DNA of 16,554 nucleotides, taken from Bacilli bacterium. GTDB lineage: Bacteria; Bacillota_I; Bacilli_A; RFN20; CAG-288. Position 1 is the first letter of the stretch; each line of letters begins with the position of its first letter. Location: NCBI GenBank assembly GCA_022774485.1, contig JALFLX010000090.1, positions 1-16,554 on the forward strand, in the 5' to 3' direction. The translations under genes and the position numbers were made by a program. Under the pieces are notes generated by a model, which ran no database searches, was not told the origin of the DNA, and saw only the letters and a program-made list of their open reading frames with translations. Below, in pieces: positions 1 to 6,470 of the stretch.

Positions 1-927
1 TTTTTGATGGAATGTATAGGAGTAAGAAAGCTTTTCAAAAGGATAAGACAAGAAGAAAGAATCTTCTGTCTTATAAAGTGTTAAAGAGGGAGTGATCGTA
101 AGAGAAAGGAAAGCTTTTCTCTTGAGAAAATCATACATTCTCTTTCCGATTCCCTCTTTTCCTTTTTTAACTCTGTGACAATCTAAAAGATAGAAACAAT
201 ATCTTCGTTTCTCTTCTTCTGAAAAGGATTCATAACAAGAGAAAGTCATGCCTTGCTGATGCTCTTGAAAAGACTGATAAAGAGAACAGAGCTTCTGATT
301 CTCTTGTTCGATCAAAGAGAGATAAGAAGAGATTTCTTCTTCTCTCATTGAGACACGAAGAGAATTGCGTTTTCTAGTGAGGTCTTGATTTGTGATGTCA
401 TCATAGAAGAGAATCTTCTCTCTTTGTAATTCCTCGATAATCTCTTTCTTACTCACTTCTAAAATCGGTCGAATTAAGGGAAAAGAGAAGAGAGCAGTCT
501 CTTCTTTTAATCCGTAATAGAGAGGGAGATTCCCCCTCTCTTTTTGAAGAAGATAAGTCTCAACCACATCAGTTTTTTGATGAGCAGTTAAGACAGCATC
601 AAATTCCTCTTTTTTTCCGACTTTTGAAAAGAGATGGTATCTATAATCCCTAGCCCACTCTTCAAAATTAGAAATCTTTCTTCTCTTTGGATGAACATCA
701 AATTGATAAAGAGAAAGCCCATATTTTTTTTGATAATATTTCACGATATTCTCCTCATCTTTTACAAAAGGAGAGTCGTGATAATTGATGTAAATTAAAG
801 AAATATGATCCCTTAATTTCTCTTGAAAGAAAGAAACAAGTTTTAATAGCAGGTAGACCGAGTCCGGTCCACCTGAAAAAGCGACAAGATATTTTTTCTC
901 TTTCGAAAGTAGTTTTTCAACACTCAT
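1..927 (-). CDS. tilS: tRNA(Ile)-lysidine synthetase TilS, 3' end cut by the window edge
   Basis: This is an N-type ATP pyrophosphatase that, in the known family, converts C34 of the tRNA-Ile CAU anticodon to lysidine, so that it reads AUA and is charged with isoleucine. The 309 residues visible run off the window at base 1 without a stop. The PP-loop SGGPDS lies at residues 18-23 after a beta strand (YLVAF). Further TilS-type signatures are NFEEWARDYRY, TAHQKTDVVETYL and the RPIL/SKKEII stretch with a later RKRNSLR. The usual HHxDD-like motif appears as the altered AHQKTD, which I recall from Mollicutes-type enzymes. The family is usually 400-470 residues, so the C-terminal tRNA-binding part is missing here. 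The ATG at 927-925 overlaps the preceding gene's TGA (926-924), which indicates translational coupling. The order rqcP-divIC-tilS supports the call. Confidence 0.88.
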   Translation of the reverse strand, partial: MSVEKLLSKEKKYLVAFSGGPDSVYLLLKLVSFFQEKLRDHISLIYINYHDSPFVKDEENIVKYYQKKYGLSLYQFDVHPKRRKISNFEEWARDYRYHLFSKVGKKEEFDAVLTAHQKTDVVETYLLQKERGNLPLYYGLKEETALFSFPLIRPILEVSKKEIIEELQREKILFYDDITNQDLTRKRNSLRVSMREEEISSYLSLIEQENQKLCSLYQSFQEHQQGMTFSCYESFSEEEKRRYCFYLLDCHRVKKGKEGIGKRMYDFLKRKAFLSLTITPSLTLYKTEDSFFLSYPFEKLSYSYTFHQK

Positions 928-1208
928 GGCTGATATTCGATAATGATATCTTTCTGAGGGATATACATATTCATCCCATCAAAATAAACCTGAGCGTAAT
1001 TCTCATCTTTTAAATTTTCATTCTCTTTGGCAATTTCTTGATATTTCTCGATGATCTCTGCCTGTTTCTCTTTTAAGACCTGATTCTCATGAATCTTTAA
1101 AGCTGAGATCACAATCAAAACAATCAGCACCGCAGTGCAGAGAGCCATCACACTGATATAAAGAATCTTTAAGCCCTTAGCGCTTCTACATTTCTTCTCT
1201 TGAACCAT
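924..1208 (-). CDS. divIC: Septum formation initiator, DivIC/FtsL-like
   Basis: This is a 94-residue bitopic membrane protein. It has a short basic cytoplasmic N-terminus, one transmembrane helix at about residues 14-38, then a polar heptad-like coiled coil rich in E, K and N, and a short C-terminal segment. This is the architecture of the DivIC/FtsB/FtsL family, which joins the divisome core at the septum. The ATG at 1208 is chosen because GAGGGTG lies 6 nt upstream. An upstream in-frame ATG at 1223 (five residues longer) lacks a Shine-Dalgarno sequence. The gene overlaps the end of rqcP by 23 nt and the start of tilS by 4 nt. Sequence conservation in this family is weak, so the assignment rests on topology plus position between rqcP and tilS. 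Confidence 0.75.
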   Translation of the reverse strand: MVQEKKCRSAKGLKILYISVMALCTAVLIVLIVISALKIHENQVLKEKQAEIIEKYQEIAKENENLKDENYAQVYFDGMNMYIPQKDIIIEYQP

Positions 1209-1464
1209 CAGAATCACCCTCATTGATCAATTCATACATCCTGTCAGCATCCTCAATCTTAGAGACCATGCGAATCTCTTTAATTCTGGCTCTTATCACC
1301 TTACCAAAAGGAGTTCTAATCTCGATAACATCATCGAGCTTCACCTCACTAGAAGGCTTTGCAATCTTGTTGTTTAAAGATACAAACCCCTTCTCGATAA
1401 ACTCCTTAGCAGCTTCTCTTCTCTTAATCAGTCTGCTGACCTTTAAATATTTATCTAATCTCAT
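1186..1464 (-). CDS. rqcP: S4-domain RNA-binding protein RqcP (YabO/HslR type)
   Basis: This is a 92-residue protein starting MRLDKYLKVSRLIKRREAA, a near-textbook S4 RNA-binding domain. It closely resembles Bacillus RqcP (YabO), which acts with RqcH on obstructed 50S subunits to add C-terminal alanine tails in ribosome-associated quality control. The S4 fold fills roughly residues 1-65, with the GFVSLNNKIAKPSSEV turn typical of the family. The remaining tail, about 25 residues, is acidic and unconserved. It is the first gene of the rqcP-divIC-tilS run. No Shine-Dalgarno sequence precedes the conserved start, and a -10-like TAAGAT sits only 6 nt upstream, so a leaderless message is possible. 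The related HslR heat-shock protein is the main alternative name. Confidence 0.85.
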   Translation of the reverse strand: MRLDKYLKVSRLIKRREAAKEFIEKGFVSLNNKIAKPSSEVKLDDVIEIRTPFGKVIRARIKEIRMVSKIEDADRMYELINEGDSDGSREEM

Positions 1465-1470
1465 AGAAAT

Positions 1471-1479
1471 ATCTTAACA
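1471..1479 (-). promoter_or_regulatory. Possible extended -10 promoter of rqcP giving a leaderless mRNA
   Basis: On the minus strand, TGTTAAGAT (an extended -10, TGn plus TAAGAT) is followed by six bases and then the rqcP ATG. Normal spacing would start transcription on the A of the ATG. No convincing -35 box is visible 17 bases upstream. Confidence 0.35.
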
Positions 1480-1529
1480 CAAAACACCTGATATAAGAGG
1501 AGAACACCAACAGGATTTCTACTATTAAA

Positions 1530-4220
1530 CTATAATCCTAACGCGGACTCTAACGCATTAACTAATACTTCTCTTTCTTGGGATTGGTTTGTTTTTAATC
1601 TCAAGAAAGGAAGAGAAACATCTTTTACACACTTATCTTTTATAGAGTCGTGATAGGCTTGTTTTTTGTTTTGTTCATGATAGGAAACACCATCGACTTC
1701 TATTGCAAGAACTGGTTTTTTATCAAATTTATTGAAGATAACAAAATCAAAATGGGTCCAAGGGTGGGATAAGTATTCATATTCGTCTTTGTTATAGTGA
1801 TCTTTTCTAATTTGTATGATTGATTTGATAGGAACGTGAAGAGAGAAAGATAAAGACTGATACTTTTCTTCTTTTAAGACATCCTTAAGTAGCTTGACAA
1901 AAATATCCTCTGTGATCAAAATGGAATCCGGATAAATTGATTGGCGATACTCAGCATAATCAGCATAAAGAAGATCAAAGACAGAGACAATCGGACTTGT
2001 TTCAATGCCTTCTTTTGTTTCATATTGGATATACTTCACCAAATCTGAGAGAACATTGCTGTTAGATTGAGCAATTTGACTGCTTGTGACTAAGATAAAT
2101 CTCTCTGTTGCTCTTGTGATAGCGACATTGATCATTTGTTCATTGTTGATGAATGCTTTTTTCATCCCGCTCTCTATTTTGAAATCGTCGATGTTATTTG
2201 CAACAGTTGACAGGATGATGATTTGTTTTTCTCTTCCTTGGAATGTGTGAATGGTCCCAACATCCACACATTTTGGTAAAGATGCTTTCAATAGCTCTGC
2301 TTGTTTTTTGTAAGGAGTAATCACACCGATTGATTTGTCTTTCGGTAGTTCTTTTACGATGCGAATGACTTCATCAATTTCTCTTTGATTATAGAGTCCT
2401 GTTCCTGTGCTGTTCTTTCTAGCGTGGTTTCCTGGAACTGTTTTTACTGCTTTGAGCTGATTCTTATTATTATTCGCGTTCTTTAAAATAAGTTGGCTTC
2501 CGTAAAACTTCTCGTTACTGAAACCGATGATTTGACTTGGACAGCGATAGTGTTCTCGAAGTAATGTAACAGGGACTTTTGAAACTGTCGCTTGGATAAA
2601 AGATAAAAAGCTTTTACCATCATCCCGATATTCTTGTGGAATCAGATGTTTTTCTGCGAGTTCTTTTTCCCGTTCTAAAATTCCTTCTGCGATAACAGGA
2701 GGCAATTGCTTATCATCACCAATCACCACGATATTCTTCGTATTCATGAGGGATGGAATTACAGTAGTAATGGTGCTTTGGCTGGCTTCATCGATGATGA
2801 TGTAATCAAATAGAAACTGATTTGGAACAGTAGTCGGTAAAGAATAGGTGGAGGATAATATCACGGGGAAGCGATGGATAAAGTCTGAGAACCTCTCTTT
2901 GAAATTTTCTTTAGTGAAATCAGGGAACTTTCTATTCTGATATCGCTTGTTGATATTTCGATTAAGCTGATTCACTGAGGATTTGATAACTCTCTCTGTA
3001 TAATGCTCGTTTTTTTCTTCCTGGATCAGTGATAATAATTCTTCAATAGCTAGGTTCTGATCTTCCATTTTACGGATGATATATGATTTACGTAACCTCT
3101 CCGTGAACTCTGGCGGAGTGATTTTCATCGAGTGGAAAGGAATACCATATTTCCAAAAATATCTGATCTTATCGAAGAGAGTAAGTCTTTTCTTTCTTTT
3201 ATCTTCAATATGTACCGCCAAAGCTAAAATTTCTTTTTTATCAACGTTCTTTTTTATTGTTAAAGCTTGAAGAGAAGTGTCGGAGATTACTCTTTGATAT
3301 TCCTTTTCAAAGCTGTCTCTTTCCTTTATCAACTTGTATAGTAATTCTTCATTCTTAATCATTCTTTTTTGCTGTTCGATCAGCAGAGAGATATCCTCAT
3401 TATCCTCTGTTTCTGGAAGAACGGGGATTTTCGATTCTTTAGTAAAGAAAGCTTCGCGATTCTCAGTGTTACCAAGAGTCGCACATAAAAAACCATAGCC
3501 CTCTTTCTCTAATTTTTCTTGAATATTTATCACTGCTAAATTGTTGTTTGATAGAACAGCAACAGTTTTTCTTTGAGTAATAATATTTATGATGATATTG
3601 AGAATTGTCTGAGTTTTTCCTGTCCCAGGAGGGCCCTGAATGACAGATATATTATTTGATAATGCCTCATTGACTGCTTTAATCTGACTGCCGTTATAAG
3701 AGAAAGGAAATAGAACAGTATCTAAATTAGTTTTTACACTTCGATTGTGGAGAATATCATATAAGACACTGTGTTTTTTTAGCCAGGAATACTTTATCCT
3801 AGAATACTGAGAAAGAAGAAAATCACAGCAGTTTTTCTCATCAAAAAGTTCTGCAAGCGAGCTATAGTACGGGAAAAGATTTTTTCTTAATTTCTGTTTA
3901 TTAATACAACGAAAAACATCTTCTTTCGAGATCTTCCTTATCCCTCTCTTTTTGTCATAAAGATAATAATCCTCCTCAGATTGATACAGTTTTGCATTGG
4001 CTGTATCAAAAACAGAATCAATATCCTTTATTTCAACTTCTATACAATCATCAAGAATAAGAATATTCCTGTACGAAAAATGATAACTTTTTCCAGATGA
4101 AAAAGTCACAAGAATAGAATTCTGATAAGCAGCTAATTCGACAATTGTCTTTGTCGAATCCTCCCATCCTCTTTTATCAATATTAAGAAAGATGTGCGGG
4201 CAAGGCTTATTACTGTTCAA
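1530..4220 (-). CDS. SF1 (UPF1-like) helicase with C-terminal DUF2726/PD-(D/E)XK-type domain
   Basis: With the TTG start at 4220 the protein has 896 residues. AAAGGAG lies 5 nt upstream of that TTG. A longer frame from another TTG at 4268 has no such site, and no ATG is available. Helicase motifs appear in order: Walker A GPPGTGKT (196-203), Walker B IIIDEAS (about 474-480), GDDKQLPPV (501-509), the REHYRCP stretch (555-561), GTIHTFQGRE (655-664) and NVAITRAT (698-705). Together they mark an AAA_11/AAA_12 SF1B helicase. A charged helical insertion, roughly residues 270-440, separates motif I from motif II. From about 750 to 885 the sequence resembles DUF2726, a restriction-endonuclease-like fold, with D825, E841 and D843 as candidate metal ligands (HFDFVIF and LAIEVDG). 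The domain plan recalls the helicase-plus-Vsr-like fusions reported in phage defence (Hhe), though I cannot show that role here. The gene sits just upstream of rqcP and diverges from the XRE-GNAT gene. Confidence 0.85.
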   Translation of the reverse strand: MNSNKPCPHIFLNIDKRGWEDSTKTIVELAAYQNSILVTFSSGKSYHFSYRNILILDDCIEVEIKDIDSVFDTANAKLYQSEEDYYLYDKKRGIRKISKEDVFRCINKQKLRKNLFPYYSSLAELFDEKNCCDFLLSQYSRIKYSWLKKHSVLYDILHNRSVKTNLDTVLFPFSYNGSQIKAVNEALSNNISVIQGPPGTGKTQTILNIIINIITQRKTVAVLSNNNLAVINIQEKLEKEGYGFLCATLGNTENREAFFTKESKIPVLPETEDNEDISLLIEQQKRMIKNEELLYKLIKERDSFEKEYQRVISDTSLQALTIKKNVDKKEILALAVHIEDKRKKRLTLFDKIRYFWKYGIPFHSMKITPPEFTERLRKSYIIRKMEDQNLAIEELLSLIQEEKNEHYTERVIKSSVNQLNRNINKRYQNRKFPDFTKENFKERFSDFIHRFPVILSSTYSLPTTVPNQFLFDYIIIDEASQSTITTVIPSLMNTKNIVVIGDDKQLPPVIAEGILEREKELAEKHLIPQEYRDDGKSFLSFIQATVSKVPVTLLREHYRCPSQIIGFSNEKFYGSQLILKNANNNKNQLKAVKTVPGNHARKNSTGTGLYNQREIDEVIRIVKELPKDKSIGVITPYKKQAELLKASLPKCVDVGTIHTFQGREKQIIILSTVANNIDDFKIESGMKKAFINNEQMINVAITRATERFILVTSSQIAQSNSNVLSDLVKYIQYETKEGIETSPIVSVFDLLYADYAEYRQSIYPDSILITEDIFVKLLKDVLKEEKYQSLSFSLHVPIKSIIQIRKDHYNKDEYEYLSHPWTHFDFVIFNKFDKKPVLAIEVDGVSYHEQNKKQAYHDSIKDKCVKDVSLPFLRLKTNQSQEREVLVNALESALGL

Positions 4221-4397
4221 AGATACTCCTTTTCTATTATGCGTTAGATGAAGTGCTTTTGTTGCCAATAAGATAATTACCTACATTTTCAACTGATAAA
4301 AACCCACAAGAAATGATTGACAATTACATCCTATCAAAGAGCGGAAAAAGAAGGAAGAATTTGAATAACGAGGATAAAATTTTTTGATTATCTAAAC

Positions 4398-4432
4398 TTA
4401 TAAGAAATGATGTTTGGAATATTTTATAAGAA
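4398..4432. repeat. Direct repeats TTATAAGAA x2, candidate operator
   Basis: TTATAAGAA occurs at 4398-4406 and again at 4424-4432, exactly 26 bp apart (about two and a half helical turns). The copies flank or overlap the possible -35 region of the XRE-GNAT gene. Autoregulation by the helix-turn-helix protein is an inference. Confidence 0.4.
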
Positions 4433-4444
4433 TTCGTCTATACT
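4414..4444 (+). promoter_or_regulatory. Possible promoter of the XRE-GNAT gene
   Basis: TTGGAA (4414-4419) and TATACT (4439-4444) are separated by 19 bp. The -10 is good and the spacing is long. Transcription would start roughly 40 nt before the ATG at 4492. Confidence 0.35.
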
Positions 4445-4453
4445 CTATCACGG

Positions 4454-4466
4454 CTATAAACTATAG
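4454..4466. repeat. Perfect inverted repeat CTATA-AAC-TATAG
   Basis: This 13-bp perfect dyad lies directly downstream of the presumed -10 and 25 bp before the start codon. That is a common place for a repressor half-site pair. Confidence 0.4.
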
Positions 4467-4491
4467 AATTGTTTCGAAAGGAGAAGTCGAA

Positions 4492-6234
4492 ATGATTGAT
4501 TACAAGAAAATAGGAAGAAGAATCCAAGAGCAGAGAAGATATATTAAGAAAGTCTCTCAAGAACAAATGGCCGAGGATCTTATGATGTATCAAGCTGATG
4601 TTTCTAATCTTGAGAAAGCTAAGAAAGGATCGGGTATTACTAATCTCGACCGTCTTGAAATCATCGCGGATTATTTTTCTATTTCTGTTCAATCATTGAT
4701 ATTCGGCTTAGAAAATGAAATGATTCCATATTTTAAAAGAAAGTCCGTGATTGTAAGAGAACAAAAGGAGAATGAAAGTCACATCAAAGTTCTTTCAGAT
4801 TTACTGGATACAAGTGTTTATCATCCGATTATTTACTCCTCTGATGCTTATAAGACTTATATTGTTGAAGCGACAATAGAAAGAGCAGATATGCCACAAG
4901 AAATGTTTGATAAAGAAGCTGATGTTAGAATACCAAGTTTATCTCTCCCTCGTTATTATTTCTTTACATTTTACAAAGATAATTTGGTTGCAGTGATGAC
5001 AGTAGATAATACAGATTTGTATATGAATGCATGCCCGACCTACATTGAAGCTTTGCAAAGAACTATTTATTACAAAAAAATAGATGTTACGGATATCGTC
5101 AGAAGATTAAATCCTTATTCTCCAATAATATCTTTTCTAGATGATGAAAAGGTCGAGGAGTATTTACCAAAATATCAACAAAGAATTACGGATATTCTTT
5201 CGTTGGGTGAAAATAATCCGGTTTTGTATATTGAGGATGTTTATGTGATTGAACAAGCGAGAAGAAAAGGAATATTTACAATGCTTCTTGATATTTTGAA
5301 TCTTATGTTCCCGGAAGCGATTCTGTCGTTAAACATGGAACCATCGAAAGATGGGGTGCTGATTGAGGGCGATGGTGAAGACTGCTTAACTCCTGATGAT
5401 ATTATTACCATGAAAGAGAATAGTATTATCGCTCAAAAAACAGGATTTGTTGTCGATACCAATGCATGGGGATTGATGGTCAAAGACACTGATGGCAAAA
5501 AGAAGAAAATGGAAGTAGAAAAATGCGCCTATTTCTTTCCTAAGAAGTATCATGAGTTAATGTTAAAAGATGGTGATTTAGTTAGGTATGGTTTTAGTTT
5601 GCAGGAAAAGAAACATCATGAAGAACACCAACTGGTGGATTCAAATACAGCCAAGCGCCAAGAGTCAAAACATGACAATAAGCCTAAAATTGAAGTGAAA
5701 TTCAAAAATGTATTGCCACTTGCAAATGTTGTTTTCAATAAGGACTATAAAAACACAGACTTCGATTCCATGGTTATTAAGAAAATCAAATATGGTTTTG
5801 CTTCAGAAGCGTTCATGTCTACATCTGTACTTCATGAAATTCATTTAGAAGATCCTAAAACTGGGAAAGATTACTATGCGATGATAGTGGCATATCAAAA
5901 TGATTATATGTTTTATTTTACAATGACACCATTTATGGATTCGTATATTGATAACGATCAAAATGGCATTGAAGATGATTATTTTATCGCTAACTCTGCT
6001 GATATTAGTCGTGTGAGTTTAGAAGAGTTACCCGAAGATACTAAATATTTACATCTTTTACAGATTTTATTAGGATGCGATGCAAACAATGAGGCTAACA
6101 CTAATAGAATTATTAAGAGAATAACTGGAAAGAAAGTCAAGGATGTCAAAATTAAAAAGACTAGTTACGTCCCTAATGAAACATTTAGCTTATTCGAGGA
6201 GCCTCACTTCCAATTTGATATTGAGATTGACTGA
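4492..6234 (+). CDS. XRE-family helix-turn-helix protein with GNAT-like domain and unknown C-terminal domain
   Basis: This is a 580-residue protein. The ATG at 4492 is chosen because GAAAGGAG lies 8 nt before it; an in-frame TTG at 4414 has no such site. Residues 3-72 form an XRE-type HTH (IGRRIQEQRR, VSQEQMAEDL, the recognition segment QADVSNLEKAKKG and DYFSISVQSLIFG). Residues about 105-350 read like a GNAT acetyltransferase: the strand YYFFTFYKDNLVAVMTVDN, then YIEDVYVIEQARRKGIFTML (246-265) as a motif-A acetyl-CoA loop, then NSIIAQKTGFVVDTNAWGLM (310-329) as motif B. The loop has R-R-K-G-I-F, with Phe where Gly or Ala is usual. A Lys/His-rich linker (about 372-400) leads to a C-terminal domain of about 180 residues that I do not recognise. 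The gene ends with tandem stops TGA TAA. It may regulate the divergent helicase, modify a protein, or both. Confidence 0.75.
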   Translation: MIDYKKIGRRIQEQRRYIKKVSQEQMAEDLMMYQADVSNLEKAKKGSGITNLDRLEIIADYFSISVQSLIFGLENEMIPYFKRKSVIVREQKENESHIKVLSDLLDTSVYHPIIYSSDAYKTYIVEATIERADMPQEMFDKEADVRIPSLSLPRYYFFTFYKDNLVAVMTVDNTDLYMNACPTYIEALQRTIYYKKIDVTDIVRRLNPYSPIISFLDDEKVEEYLPKYQQRITDILSLGENNPVLYIEDVYVIEQARRKGIFTMLLDILNLMFPEAILSLNMEPSKDGVLIEGDGEDCLTPDDIITMKENSIIAQKTGFVVDTNAWGLMVKDTDGKKKKMEVEKCAYFFPKKYHELMLKDGDLVRYGFSLQEKKHHEEHQLVDSNTAKRQESKHDNKPKIEVKFKNVLPLANVVFNKDYKNTDFDSMVIKKIKYGFASEAFMSTSVLHEIHLEDPKTGKDYYAMIVAYQNDYMFYFTMTPFMDSYIDNDQNGIEDDYFIANSADISRVSLEELPEDTKYLHLLQILLGCDANNEANTNRIIKRITGKKVKDVKIKKTSYVPNETFSLFEEPHFQFDIEID

Positions 6235-6238
6235 TAAT

Positions 6239-6265
6239 TCTCTTTGCTAATCTTTTACAAAGAGA
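6239..6265 (+). terminator. Hairpin after the XRE-GNAT gene
   Basis: TCTCTTTG (6239-6246) and CAAAGAGA (6258-6265) form a perfect 8-bp stem with an 11-nt loop, five bases after the stop codon. No T-run follows, so termination would be weak; it may instead stabilise the mRNA 3' end. Confidence 0.4.
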
Positions 6266-6410
6266 TGCTTAAGAATGAGTGAGCTCTTTTGATAAATTTT
6301 TTGACCATCATATTGAATGCATGCACTTTATGTATTCATGCCAACGTTGTCAAATTAAAAGGGCTAAATCAGCATTCATTCAACTCTTCTAGATTGGACC
6401 TACACTAAAC

Positions 6411-6462
6411 AAAAAAGAGGCTGTTAGGCCTCAGTGTAACCTGAGAGCTAACAACCTCTTTT
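6411..6462 (-). terminator. Rho-independent terminator of the lipoprotein operon
   Basis: Read on the minus strand, AGAGG and TGTTAG pair with CTAACA and CCTCT, and an inner CTCAG/CTGAG extends the stem. TTTTTTG follows the stem. It starts about nine bases after the lipoprotein stop codon. Confidence 0.85.
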
Positions 6463-6470
6463 CTTATGTC

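Larger units (their letters stand above)
4221..4491. other. Divergent intergenic region between helicase and XRE-GNAT genes
   Basis: This AT-rich stretch of about 270 bases lies between two divergent start codons. It contains a possible plus-strand promoter, a pair of direct repeats and a small perfect inverted repeat, listed separately. A consensus TTGACA at 4317-4322 has no good -10 at the usual distance. Read on the minus strand, the same place gives TTGTCA with only a poor -10. Confidence 0.6.

Noticed and set aside
1223..1477. 84-codon plus-strand frame opposite rqcP
   Set aside because: It mirrors the conserved RqcP gene, has no ribosome-binding site and no recognisable domain.
4317..4345. 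Consensus TTGACA as promoter of the XRE-GNAT gene
   Set aside because: No acceptable -10 lies 16-18 bp downstream; the TATACT box nearer the gene is a better candidate.
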